From Paenibacillus sp. DMB20 (GTDB lineage: Bacteria; Bacillota; Bacilli; Paenibacillales; Paenibacillaceae), in assembly GCF_000987955.1 (NCBI RefSeq), contig NZ_LAZU01000021.1, forward strand, positions 310,001-374,000: a DNA stretch of 64,000 nucleotides. Reading direction: 5' to 3'. The position numbers and the translations under genes were made by a program. The notes beneath the pieces are model-generated. The model worked only from the letters and a program-made list of their open reading frames with translations. It was not told where the DNA came from and made no database searches. Numbering within the stretch: the stretch's first letter is position 1; the number at the start of each line of letters is the position of its first letter. This document shows, piece by piece, positions 9,546-17,905 of this stretch.

Positions 9546-9622
9546 ATGACGTTGGAAGAAGTGTTGGCGACGTGAGGACGGCAGAACTGGAAAAGATGGG
9601 CATTTTAATGTTGGCGTTGTAA
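9546..9622 (+). pseudogene. Very short frameshifted relic
   Basis: An AAGGAGG site about 8 bases upstream serves the ATG at 9546, but the frame stops after nine codons (MTLEEVLAT). A shifted frame then reads VRTAELEKMGILMLAL before TAA. It looks like the remnant of a gene that followed the relic at 9264. No function is assigned. Confidence 0.3.
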
Positions 9623-9723
9623 AACAAGAGATTTCCTTTTCGCGGGTATATTTGTAATTAAGCACTTATAAAAGAGTGGTATAAAGTCCTTGAGATTGGT
9701 TTTTATTGCTGCTCTTTTTTTAT

Positions 9724-10787
9724 GACGGATTGTCAAGCTAAGTGCGACAGTTCCTCCATGAAGGCTTCGTGAGCGGACTTCCACCCGAGACATTTGCGGG
9801 GGCGGTTGTTCATTAAGCGGATGGCCTCAGCGAGTTGTTCGTCGGTTACGGAGGCAAAGTCATGGCCCTTCGGGAAGAACTCCCGGAGCAGGCCGTTTGC
9901 GTTCTCGTTCGACCCCCGTTGCCACGAGGAATACGGGTCTGCAAAGTAGACCTGCACTTCATGAACGGCCTCCAAGGCAGTATAACAAGCAAATTCTTTG
10001 CCTCTGTCGGTAGTTGCTGTCTGAAATGCCTCCTGTGGATACTGGCTAGCCATAACTCCGACGGCCACCTCCATGGAGTGAGCAGTTCGGTCCGGCATTT
10101 TTAGGGCAAGGTAGTGGCGTGTCTTCCGTTCAATGAAGGTGGCGACACAGGCTTTGCTTTTGCCCCGGCTGGAAACGACAGTGTCCAGCTCCCAGTGGCC
10201 AAAGGTCGTGCGCTGGCGAACCTCTTTGGGCCGTTGCTAATCGGCGTTCCAACGAGGAAGCGGCCCCGGGTTTCGACAGGTTTACGGCGCTTCCCCTTCT
10301 GCCGCAGAACTTGAACCTTTCCGCTAGCCACGCGGCCTTGGTAGAGCCAGCGATAGATCGTTTTGAAGCACACGGAAGTCTTGCCCTCCGCTCGGCGTCT
10401 CTGTGTAATCTGCTCGGGCGACCACGTCTCCTGCAGCTTAAGATCAATCTCTTCGGCCAGAGAGTCCGTATACTTTCCGGCTCCGCATTCTCCGCTCCTG
10501 ATGTGTCTGCTGGGCCGTGCAGGCGGTATAAGCTTCGCCTGGCTTTCGGCCACGACTCAGTTCCCGTGCAATGGTAGAAGGATGACGGCCCAACTCACGA
10601 CCGATCCGCCTGCAGGACCAGCCTAGTCTATGCAAGGTCTCTAGTTGCCCGCGTTCAATTATGCTAAGATGGGAGTAGCTCATGTTGGGTTCTCCTGTGT
10701 GAATGGTTGTGTGGTAACTCCCATTTTACACGAAACCCTCATGGGCCTTTGTTTTTTTAGGTGTCGCACTTCATATTACAATCTGTC
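9724..10787 (-). mobile_element. IS30-family insertion sequence with terminal inverted repeats
   Basis: An element of about 1.06 kb bounded by related ends. GATTGT and AAGTGCGACA are shared by the left end (9728-9752) and the complement of the right end (10759-10783), and the match may extend out to GAC at 9724 and 10787. It encloses one broken IS30 transposase gene on the minus strand. A short target duplication cannot be read with certainty. Confidence 0.8.
9733..10683 (-). pseudogene. IS30-family transposase, two frameshifts
   Basis: The transposase reads in three pieces. N-terminal HTH, 10683 to about 10495: YSHLSIIERGQLETLHRLGW and RRIGRELGRHPSTIARELSR. Middle part, about 10495 to about 10237, in another frame: EEIDLKLQETWSPEQI and TIYRWLYQG. 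C-terminal DDE region back in the first frame: FGHWELDTVVSSRGKSKAC, ATTDRGKEFA and DPYSSWQRGSNENANG. The second break near 10237 fits loss of one base after ATTAGC. The two shifts cancel, so the 951-base span keeps length in multiples of three. No full transposase can be made without frameshifting. Confidence 0.85.
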
Positions 10788-10833
10788 TTATAAATAAAAG
10801 GTAAAAAATGATACCTATAACGAGGGATTACAG

Positions 10834-11661
10834 TTGGAAAGCAATCTACATAAAAAAATACAGAATAAAGTTAAAAGATGGAGTAAAGGATTTGCATATA
10901 AAGAACGGCCGTATATGTATGAAGAAAGCTATACGGTTATAGAAAAATTTTTGAAAAGCCCTAAAGAAAAAAATGATTTTATTTCCTTAGGCATTGCATG
11001 TAATACACTTTCCACATGGTATTGTGCTGATTTTTTAGAACGCTATTTGAACAAAAAGGGAGAGTACTCTTATTCACTTAAACAAAGTATGTTATGGGGA
11101 ACAATAGATCATTTATTATATGCATCAGGAAAAATGGGAGATATTAAACCAATATGGTACGTAGACGTATGTTTGTCTGCTTGTAATCTATTAATTTTAC
11201 AGGAAGTAGACAAAGCCCATCAATTGTTAGAGTACGCCTCCCCTGAGCATATCGATTTTAATGTAGAGCCGGCCGAATCCGTTTGCCAGTTTGTAAACAG
11301 AATGTTCTCCGTATTCTATAAGGATAAAGAAATTTCTCATGAATTCCCTAAACCGCTAAATGACATATTTACAAATTTGATAAACGATTTGATGGATGAA
11401 ACCAAGAAAGACATCCATGCTTCTGTGAACCAAGCTTGTGAATTTCATTTAAGTAGAACAAAAATGTACCAGGAATTTGATAGGGAAGACAAAATGCTTT
11501 TACCATCGGAAATACTTGCCCCCCTTTTGCTGAGAAAAAGAATGGGACTAGAAGTGGAAACTATGGAACACCCGCTTATTAAAGATTTGTTTCCAGTCGT
11601 TGAGGGATTAATAGAGGTGGATACAGATCCTGTATATTTAAAGATTGTTGAATATATATAA
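10834..11661 (+). CDS. Uncharacterised protein, candidate immunity protein (paralogue 1)
   Basis: 275 residues, soluble, charged, with no signal peptide or membrane segment. It is helical-looking throughout and ends with an EIL...RxxxGLEVETMEHPLIK pattern. A similar C-terminal pattern, with EHPLLQ, occurs in the protein at 12367, so the two look like diverged members of one family. AT-rich coding sequence, right after an IS30 element and in a run of small immunity-like genes, suggests an orphan immunity gene against a polymorphic toxin (inference from context). The start codon is TTG, preceded by a GAGG site. No toxin gene lies next to it. Confidence 0.55.
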   Translation: MESNLHKKIQNKVKRWSKGFAYKERPYMYEESYTVIEKFLKSPKEKNDFISLGIACNTLSTWYCADFLERYLNKKGEYSYSLKQSMLWGTIDHLLYASGKMGDIKPIWYVDVCLSACNLLILQEVDKAHQLLEYASPEHIDFNVEPAESVCQFVNRMFSVFYKDKEISHEFPKPLNDIFTNLINDLMDETKKDIHASVNQACEFHLSRTKMYQEFDREDKMLLPSEILAPLLLRKRMGLEVETMEHPLIKDLFPVVEGLIEVDTDPVYLKIVEYI

Positions 11662-11707
11662 ATGCAATGTATCATGTAGTCACTATAGATACGGATAAGA
11701 GGCGACT

Positions 11708-12349
11708 GTGAATAGAATGGAGATTACAATGAAAGATTTGAAAATTCTTGAAGAACGAAAAGAGTGTATGCTTTTCCAAACGAGTGAAAATGATAGCGGT
11801 AATGGATGGATCGGAGGGAATGCACCAGCTTATTTTGATGAATTGGAAGACATGATAAATAAGGAGACTGGAATGTATTTTTATTTGTCGATCGTTAACC
11901 CTTTTGATGATCATGAGATGATCTCCATTTTTGCTCCTAAAGAATTTGAAGATCGTATTTCTAGAAATAGATATCCAAATTGTTCGTTATTCACCATGAA
12001 ACACCCTAAATCAGAAGAGAGTAAACTTGATACTTTTGCCGACCCCGATTTAGTAAAGCACTTTATTTCGGAAGCCGATATTGTGAGTGATAAACAATCA
12101 TTTGAAGAGCGTTTTCTTATCAAATTTGGGGGAACTCCAAGGCATATTCAGGGAGAAAAGTATTACTATAAGGGGTTGCATGATGACGGTTTTGATTTTA
12201 TATTCCAGGTCGATGAAGATGGGTATCCAGATACACTCTTAAAGCCAAGAAAAAGTTATCCTTTTTCGTTTGGTGCTATCTATATATATGCACGAATGTT
12301 AGAAGGTTCGATTGAGAACCCCATACAAAGTTATTGGCAATTTTCTTAA
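11708..12349 (+). CDS. Uncharacterised protein with DUF1963/YwqG-like C-terminal part
   Basis: 213 residues, acidic, no signal peptide. The N-terminal 130 residues are unassigned. The C-terminal part reads FGGTPRHIQGEKYYY then GFDFIFQVDEDGYP, a pattern recalling the DUF1963/YwqG-type fold used by several bacterial immunity-like proteins. It lies 46 bases after the 275-residue gene and 17 bases before the next, all on the same strand, so the group is probably co-transcribed. The start may be ATG 11717 or 11729 rather than 11708. Function unknown, with a protective role suggested only by context. Confidence 0.5.
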   Translation: MNRMEITMKDLKILEERKECMLFQTSENDSGNGWIGGNAPAYFDELEDMINKETGMYFYLSIVNPFDDHEMISIFAPKEFEDRISRNRYPNCSLFTMKHPKSEESKLDTFADPDLVKHFISEADIVSDKQSFEERFLIKFGGTPRHIQGEKYYYKGLHDDGFDFIFQVDEDGYPDTLLKPRKSYPFSFGAIYIYARMLEGSIENPIQSYWQFS

Positions 12350-12366
12350 TGTGAAGGTGTGAAAGC

Positions 12367-13221
12367 ATGCGTACTAATAAATACTGGAAGTATTTTGATC
12401 GGGCGATGAAAGAGTACAAAAAACGAGTAATTTCAGATGAAGAAGTGAAAGAAATACGTGATGCTCGACTGAATGAAATGAAAGACTTGATTGAAAAAAA
12501 TGAACGAAATCGTTTAGCTGATCGCTTAAAAATATTAATAGGTGTACACCTTGAAATGAATGCAAAACATAGAATATTCAATGGGGAACCATCAGGATGG
12601 ATTTTATTAGAGCAGCAACTGTTTTGGTTGAATCAAATGATCAAAAGCAATCCAAGTAGAAGAAATGTATCAGATAGACAAATAGGGGGACTTATCGGGC
12701 TTGCCTTATTGTGGGGTTATGAAGATATTGCAGAGCTGACCTACAACTATGCAACAAATATGTTCACGAAAGATCGAGATTTTTATGCTGAGAATAAGAC
12801 CCATCATGTTTTTATGACATGCCTATATCACAAATGGAAAACGGGAGAAATGCCTGAATTGTTTGATATTTTACCAGTAGATCATGTCTACCAAAAATTA
12901 ATGCGAAGTTGGAACGATACAAATGATTTCGGAGAGCATCTCTATGAGCTATGTGATTTTCATATCTATAGTCTAAGCGATACGCCACATAAATTAAGTG
13001 AAATTTTATCGTTTGAATGTATTCCTTACGATTATTATTGTGTTCAATTCATAAGAGAAAAAGAGGGACTATCTACCCCTAATATAGAACATCCGCTGCT
13101 TCAAACGCCTCTGGCTGCAATTCCAAAGGATAAACCAGGGTACAAAATTGATGATGATGAGATATTGCAATTCGTAATTCAATATGAAAAAGTACCTGAT
13201 GCGCAACGCATCATACGTTAA
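12367..13221 (+). CDS. Uncharacterised protein, candidate immunity protein (paralogue 2)
   Basis: 284 residues, highly charged and likely all-helical. Its N-terminal 60 residues look like a long helix or coiled coil (KEYKKRVISDEEVKEIRDAR). The C-terminal segment, SEILSF followed by REKEGLSTPNIEHPLLQTP, matches the pattern at the end of the 275-residue neighbour at 10834, which argues for a shared family. Start ATG with GAAGGTGTG upstream, 17 bases after the previous stop. I cannot name the family and infer an immunity role from the neighbourhood only. Confidence 0.5.
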   Translation: MRTNKYWKYFDRAMKEYKKRVISDEEVKEIRDARLNEMKDLIEKNERNRLADRLKILIGVHLEMNAKHRIFNGEPSGWILLEQQLFWLNQMIKSNPSRRNVSDRQIGGLIGLALLWGYEDIAELTYNYATNMFTKDRDFYAENKTHHVFMTCLYHKWKTGEMPELFDILPVDHVYQKLMRSWNDTNDFGEHLYELCDFHIYSLSDTPHKLSEILSFECIPYDYYCVQFIREKEGLSTPNIEHPLLQTPLAAIPKDKPGYKIDDDEILQFVIQYEKVPDAQRIIR

Positions 13222-13291
13222 AGGCATTTCATTGTGAAATTTTAAGAATACGAGTTACCTTCAACTGTTAGGTAGAAAAGGAGTGGGTGAT

Positions 13292-13795
13292 ATGAATGCA
13301 ATGCTGTTGCTTGTGCAAAAGCTTTCTTGTGATGTGGAAGAACAAATTGTTGCAGAGGTTTCATTAGCTTTAGAAAAGCCGGAAGCCTATGTCGAGAAGT
13401 TCAAAGATCGACTTGATGAAAGAGGAATCGATAGTCCGATTGATCAATTGGCATGGATTTCGCTCGTCGATGCACTCCTTGAACATGATTTGGCATTTGA
13501 GATCGACTGGAAAGAATCAGGGTTATACCTATGCGATGTTGTTGATGAATTGCTAGATAGAAAGAAAATGGCGTGCATAAGATGGGAAGATTTTGAGGAT
13601 GGAGAATTTGATGAACTGCCGACATCACAGTACTTAAATGAAATTTCCAAAAGGCTAAGTGAAAAGGGAATCTCGTTGGCATGTTTGGATATCGAAAGCG
13701 ACTGTTACGTTCTAATCACGGTTCCATCCACTGACATTGATGAGATTAAGGAGTTGGCACAAATAGCAGGTTATAGAATTCTAGAATCTTTTTGA
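13292..13795 (+). CDS. DUF6630-like small acidic protein
   Basis: 167 residues, strongly acidic, cytoplasmic. Features seen: LAWISLVDALLEHDLAFEIDWKE and VVDELLDRK in the middle, and a C-terminal strand-rich half (CYVLITVPSTDIDEIKELAQ). This recalls a family I remember as DUF6630, but I cannot confirm it. Start ATG 13292 is 8 bases after AAGGAG, and the in-frame GTG 13283 overlaps the ribosome site. It belongs to the AT-rich run of candidate immunity genes. Confidence 0.5.
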   Translation: MNAMLLLVQKLSCDVEEQIVAEVSLALEKPEAYVEKFKDRLDERGIDSPIDQLAWISLVDALLEHDLAFEIDWKESGLYLCDVVDELLDRKKMACIRWEDFEDGEFDELPTSQYLNEISKRLSEKGISLACLDIESDCYVLITVPSTDIDEIKELAQIAGYRILESF

Positions 13796-13816
13796 TGTAG
13801 GGAGATTGATTTTAAA

Positions 13817-14311
13817 ATGAATGAAGCCATTACAAAAATGATGGATTGCCTAAAAGAAGGTTTAAAGGTAGATCCTTCAACGATTGTTTTTGGGAAATTA
13901 AATGATGGGATCACGGGGATTCATGAAGAAGAGGATTCTCTAAAGCTAGGGAGATATTACGACTTATTAAAATTAACAAATGGAGCGCGGTGCGGTGACA
14001 TTGATTTATGGAGTTACAGTGAATTAGAGCGTAATCAATATGTTCTCTCCGATATTCAAGATGACAAAGCATCATGGTTATCAATCGGCCAGATTCTTTA
14101 TGAACCCTTAATCATGAATAGATTTGATGGAACTGTTTATAGATTGGATGAAGACGGAACGACGATGAATGGCTTGGGAGAATTAGAGTTCTTTTTGACA
14201 AATGTTGTGTTTGGATCTGGATATTGCAAGGTGATCCCGGATTCTGAACAGGATGATTGGTTTTTGTTTCTAAAAAAGATAGGAATCATTTCTGATTCGA
14301 ACAAGAATTGA
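13817..14311 (+). CDS. SUKH (SMI1/KNR4)-like immunity protein
   Basis: 164 residues. The segment GRYYDLLKLTNGARCGDIDLWSYSELE matches the SMI1/KNR4 (SUKH) pattern of a small-residue NG turn after an aromatic helix, and the protein ends in an aromatic, acidic stretch (DWFLFLKKIG). SUKH proteins are a major class of immunity proteins against contact-dependent and other polymorphic toxins (family knowledge). It lies 21 bases after the DUF6630-like gene, with GGGAG upstream. No cognate toxin is in the window, so it would be an orphan immunity gene. Confidence 0.6.
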   Translation: MNEAITKMMDCLKEGLKVDPSTIVFGKLNDGITGIHEEEDSLKLGRYYDLLKLTNGARCGDIDLWSYSELERNQYVLSDIQDDKASWLSIGQILYEPLIMNRFDGTVYRLDEDGTTMNGLGELEFFLTNVVFGSGYCKVIPDSEQDDWFLFLKKIGIISDSNKN

Positions 14312-14443
14312 AAACGCCCTCAGAAGATATGCAAATGTTGATCAAAATCTAGTAACTTGGGTGGTTTTTAATGGCCAATCTTTCAGGCAATAAGTGTAGA
14401 CACTAAATAAGTTATTATAGAAATGGATTTTTACGGAGGAAAA

Positions 14444-14820
14444 ATGCAAAATAATGAGACTATAAAATATCATTGGAAAAATAATAAGTTACCAGGGATT
14501 GCAAGGTATAGTCTATTCAACAGGCAAGATTATTATTATGGATTCTTATGAAGTGCTTGATAACGATATAACCAAATTCTTTATAAATCCAGTATGTGAA
14601 ACTTCCATAGAAAGTGTAGAAAATTTTAATGCTGATATCTGGTGTGAGATTGAAACATATATTTATCTGTGGTGAAGGTAGCATGGGGAATGAAGGTTTT
14701 TTTGCAAATGTTGATATTCAAAACAATTTAGTGTGGGCATTTTTCTCAACAAAGTCCAATCCCTTTTATAAAGTAGAAATAGAAGAAATGAAAATACATC
14801 AGAAATATAACGGATGTTGA
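14444..14820 (+). pseudogene. Frameshifted small immunity-like gene
   Basis: An ATG at 14444 has a good GGAGG site, but the frame ends early. Protein-like sequence continues in a second frame (IVYSTGKIIIMDSYEVLDND, ending ADIWCE) and then in a third (HIFICGEGSMGNEGFFA, ending EMKIHQKYNGC). Two frameshifts are needed to join them into about 125 residues. The GEGSMGNEGFF motif looks like a conserved family feature, but I cannot name the family. It closes the immunity-like gene run. Confidence 0.5.
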
Positions 14821-14867
14821 CATCTTCTGCACTATTTTGCTAGTATGTATCACGGAATAAATTTTCC

Positions 14868-14973
14868 TTTAATACAGTCCAGAGAGGCTGAAAAGGGCTA
14901 CGTGATATTTTAGGTTAATAATATCTATGTCTTCGCATGCCCTTTTTGCCCTCTGTGCAAGAAGGGCTTTTTA
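14868..14973 (+). promoter_or_regulatory. PyrR-binding attenuator before an MFS transporter
   Basis: Three alternative RNA structures are visible. (1) A PyrR hairpin, CAGTCC-AGAGA-GGCTG with a bulged T and a CCTT/AAGG lower stem, about 14868-14896; its CCAGAGAGGCT core is the conserved PyrR site. (2) An antiterminator, AAAAGGGC (14891-14898) pairing with GCCCTTTT (14939-14946). (3) A terminator, GCCCTTTTTGC (14939-14949) pairing with GCAAGAAGGGC (14957-14967), then a T-run. In the known mechanism UMP/UTP-bound PyrR holds the first hairpin, frees the terminator and lowers expression. Confidence 0.85.
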
Positions 14974-15104
14974 TTTTGCTTAAGCACCTCTTTTAAAGGG
15001 AGTCCTGTGAGGCTTCAAAAGAGAATGGAAAGTCTTGTGTAATCCATTCCCTCAAACACGCTAAAAGAGAGTTTTTATCATCAAGAAATTGGAGGAACGT
15101 TAGA

Positions 15105-16319
15105 ATGGATTATCGTAAGAAAACAGTGGTAGCTTCAGTAGCTGGTTTAACGTTGGAAGGAATGGACATTATGTTTATTTCCTTTGCGATGACAATGATT
15201 ATTTCAGAATTTAACATTGATTTCGCAACGGGTGGACTGATTTCTTCCATAACGAATATCGGCATGCTGCTAGGCGGTATTATTTTTGGGGTTTTAGCTG
15301 ATAAGTATGGGCGAGTAAAAGTGTTTACGCATACCGTCTTGTTGTTTGCGATTGGAACGGCTTTAACGGGATTAGCAGCGAATATTGAACAAGTTTATAT
15401 TTTCAGATTTATCGCAGGTCTTGGCGCAGGGGGCGAATATGGCATTGGTATGGCTCTCGTTGCTGAGGCTTGGCCGAAAAACAAACAAGGAAGAGCATCC
15501 TCCTATGTGAGTGTAGGTGCTCAGTACGGCGTTATTTTAGCAGCGTTACTAAGCGCTGTCATTCTTCCGTCCTTGGGATGGAGAGCCCTATTCTTTGTTG
15601 GCGTGGTACCTGTCATTTTCGCCATTATTGTGCGAAAGAACCTTGAAGAATCTCCAAAGTGGCTGGCTGCCCAGAAGAATAAAGAAATCAACAAGCAACA
15701 TGAAAAAGGCAAGCTGGCTCAACTATTTGAAACGCCTAGAACATCGATGACAACAATTTCATTGATTATTATGGCAACGGTGCAAATTGCCGGTTACAAT
15801 GGTTTGATGATTTGGCTGCCATCCATGCTGCAGAAATCGCAAGGTTTATCCGTTTCAAGTTCCGCTCTGTGGACCATTAGTACAGCGGTTGGCATGATTA
15901 TTGGGATGCTGGCGTTCGGCCTGTTTATGGACCGATTTGGTGCAAAACGTGCTTTTGGCATCTTCTTGCTTGCCTCTGCATGTGCTGTGTTTTTATACTC
16001 CTACGCTGCTGGAAGTGTCGCTATTTTAATCGGTGGCGCGATTGTCGGCTTCTTCTCGAATGGCATGTTTGCTGGGTATGGAGCTTTAATTAGCAGCTTC
16101 TATCCCGTGCAGATTCGAAGTACGGCCACAAATACAATTTTTAACTTCGGTAGAGCCATTGGAGGATTTTCGCCAATCTTTGTCGGCTATATTCTGCAAA
16201 GTTATGATATGACGGTCGTCATGATCTACTTGGCTGCGTTATACTGCATTTCCTTTATCGTCATGTTGACTCTAAGAAAAGAGCCGAATGAGGTTCTGCA
16301 ACCCGTTGAAGTTAAATAA
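15105..16319 (+). CDS. MFS transporter, probable pyrimidine-related substrate
   Basis: 404-residue, 12-helix major facilitator permease. Seen: a GVLADKYGRVK loop between helices 2 and 3, a GEYGIGMALVAEAWPKNKQG motif in helix 4-5 (typical of the acid/aromatic and sugar-porter-like branches such as AAHS), and a second DRFGAKRA loop near residue 280. Closest by memory are AAHS/NiaP-like importers of carboxylated aromatic compounds. The PyrR attenuator just upstream says that it is switched off when pyrimidine nucleotides are plentiful, so orotate or a similar carboxylated pyrimidine is a good substrate candidate (inference). It stands alone between two terminators. RBS GGAGG, ATG start. Confidence 0.85.
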   Translation: MDYRKKTVVASVAGLTLEGMDIMFISFAMTMIISEFNIDFATGGLISSITNIGMLLGGIIFGVLADKYGRVKVFTHTVLLFAIGTALTGLAANIEQVYIFRFIAGLGAGGEYGIGMALVAEAWPKNKQGRASSYVSVGAQYGVILAALLSAVILPSLGWRALFFVGVVPVIFAIIVRKNLEESPKWLAAQKNKEINKQHEKGKLAQLFETPRTSMTTISLIIMATVQIAGYNGLMIWLPSMLQKSQGLSVSSSALWTISTAVGMIIGMLAFGLFMDRFGAKRAFGIFLLASACAVFLYSYAAGSVAILIGGAIVGFFSNGMFAGYGALISSFYPVQIRSTATNTIFNFGRAIGGFSPIFVGYILQSYDMTVVMIYLAALYCISFIVMLTLRKEPNEVLQPVEVK

Positions 16320-16334
16320 ATATAAGCATGATAG

Positions 16335-16368
16335 AACGAATTCCACATCATAGGGATTCGTTTTTTTT
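16335..16368 (+). terminator. Terminator after the MFS transporter
   Basis: AACGAAT..CC pairs with GG..ATTCGTT around a short loop and is followed by eight Ts. Confidence 0.85.
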
Positions 16369-16379
16369 ATGGTACGCTC

Positions 16380-16402
16380 GGTATGGTATGGTATGGTATG
16401 GA
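16380..16402. repeat. GGTAT pentanucleotide microsatellite
   Basis: Four head-to-tail copies of GGTAT lie in the gap after the MFS terminator. No coding frame uses them. Confidence 0.7.
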
Positions 16403-16518
16403 CTATAATAAAGACGCAGTTATAGGAAATTAAAAAGCATAAATGATCAATAAAGCTCAATTACTGATTTTCGATAGACCAATTCCTTAGGAACATTAAT
16501 ATTTTGGGAGGGTCTAAA

Positions 16519-16812
16519 GTGAAAGATAAAGCACTTGAATGGGCCAAATTCGCGGAGAGAGTAATTCGCATAGCTGGGAAAAAAATGATTGAATTAAGGA
16601 CGGAATCACTCGTAGAAGTAACATATAAAAATGTTGGAGAACTTGTAACCTCAGCAGATATTGCCTCTGATAACATTATTCGTGACGCAATTGCCAGCTC
16701 TTATCCTGAACATGGTATTCTCTCGGAAGAAAATTCAGGTGGTGTCTGGGCAAAAAGAAAGGGAGTATTTTTGATGAGATTAGAAGGAGAAGGTGTATGG
16801 ATTTTTCAATAG
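16519..16812 (+). pseudogene. Inositol monophosphatase family, N-terminal fragment
   Basis: The first about 80 residues match the N-terminal part of IMPase/SuhB-family phosphatases (AIASSYPEHGILSEE and TSADIASDNIIRDA, holding the first metal-ligand Glu pair). The catalytic core (DPxDGT) is absent and the frame runs into unrelated sequence ending at 16812. Start GTG 16519 follows GGGAGGG; the ATG-free extension to 16504 is not needed. It is probably truncated by recombination, since the next gene starts inside its tail. Confidence 0.7.
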
Positions 16813-17252
16813 TCTCAGATACTGCTGGTGCGAGAGTTGGTGAATTAGCCAGTGAATTAAGAAAAGCATTGGAATCCAACATAAACTCAAAATATGGTCA
16901 TGTCGATGTCTCGATCGGTATCGCTTTTAGATGCTTGCCTGAATCCTATGGAAGAAAGTCATTTATTCGATTTACAAAGGATAACTATCTGACAATCGAT
17001 ATTGCAGTTACGGTAGAAGAATATGAAGAGATGTATAAAGCAGAGCAACGGTATCATTTGGGGAATCTTTTCTTAGAGTACCTAAACACGGCGTTACAGA
17101 AACACAACTTTGAAGGGCTTGAGAAAGAGATGTTCATAAATGACATTAAAATGTGGGCACGCGAAATCCCTTTGAGAATGGATAATGGTTCGACAAAATT
17201 CTGCAATTGGTTTAAGGAAGAGATGGATTGGACTGTAGATCTTGATAAATGA
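16797..17252 (+). CDS. Uncharacterised protein, possible immunity protein
   Basis: 151 residues, soluble. Mixed alpha/beta pattern: DVSIGIAFRCLPESYGRKSF, then RFTKDNYLTIDIAVTVEEYE, an amphipathic helix (KAEQRYHLGNLFLEYLNTAL) and a Trp-rich end (NWFKEEMDW). The compact acidic build and YHLG...L helix resemble small immunity proteins, but no family is assigned. The ATG follows AGGAGAAGG and overlaps the broken phosphatase fragment. A short truncated frame (17299-17364) with its own AAGGAG site follows and is interrupted by an IS3 relic. Confidence 0.5.
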   Translation: MDFSIVSDTAGARVGELASELRKALESNINSKYGHVDVSIGIAFRCLPESYGRKSFIRFTKDNYLTIDIAVTVEEYEEMYKAEQRYHLGNLFLEYLNTALQKHNFEGLEKEMFINDIKMWAREIPLRMDNGSTKFCNWFKEEMDWTVDLDK

Positions 17253-17298
17253 AGATAGTTTTATGTTGGCTGAACAAAGAAGAAATAAGGAGTTTACT

Positions 17299-17364
17299 AT
17301 GAGTAAAGGATTTGAATCAAGTCCAGAGTTTAAAGCCATGACTAGCTTTTCCAATAGTTACTGA
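17299..17364 (+). pseudogene. Truncated start of a small gene
   Basis: An AAGGAG site is followed 6 bases later by ATG and a 21-codon frame (MSKGFESSPEFKAM...) that ends where transposase-like sequence begins. It was probably cut off by the IS3 insertion. Confidence 0.35.
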
Positions 17365-17365
17365 T

Positions 17366-17765
17366 GGTTTGGCGAATACGACCGAGTATAACTTCTGATA
17401 TACGGTCTGAATCAAGTCTTTCAATGGCTTGTCATGATCCGCCTTATGCCTCTTTAAAAAAGCATAGTACCTACTTCTGGAGCTGTCTTACACTTTGCAT
17501 AAATCACTAACACTGTACTCGCCTGCTGCTTCCTTTATCGTTCTATATTTTTGAATCGTTCCTCCTGCATCCAAATTTCCAAACACTTTTTTAACATTTC
17601 ATTCTCCCGTTTCAGCTGATTCACGTAACGATCTTGGTCGATATACTGCTGGCGTCTTCCTCGCTAATCCAAGCCCAAACTCACCCTTCTCTCGATATTG
17701 CCTCATCCATTTCTTCATCCGATGTTTATCATGAATCCCCAAATTTTACTGCACTTGGTATAAAC
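17366..17765 (-). pseudogene. IS3-family transposase relic
   Basis: On the minus strand several frames give IS3/IS150-type OrfA and early OrfB sequence: KKWMRQYREKGEFGL (HTH region), RYVNQLKRENEMLKKCLEIW (leucine-zipper-like helix), IKEAAGEYSVSDLC and SRYYAFLKR. Internal stops and shifts break it. No ends were recognised. Confidence 0.65.
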
Positions 17766-17905
17766 ACGTGCTCAAAAGTTTTTTAGAAAGGAGGAAAAAT
17801 TTAATTTTTATTACAAAATAGGCGGAAATATTCTTCCTTGAATGTGAGTTGTCTGTTATGATGAATATAACGATTTATTCACATTTTTGGGAGTTGGTAG
17901 GTTGT

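Noticed and set aside
16504..16812. Functional inositol monophosphatase
   Set aside because: Only the N-terminal third is present; the DPxDGT catalytic core is missing.
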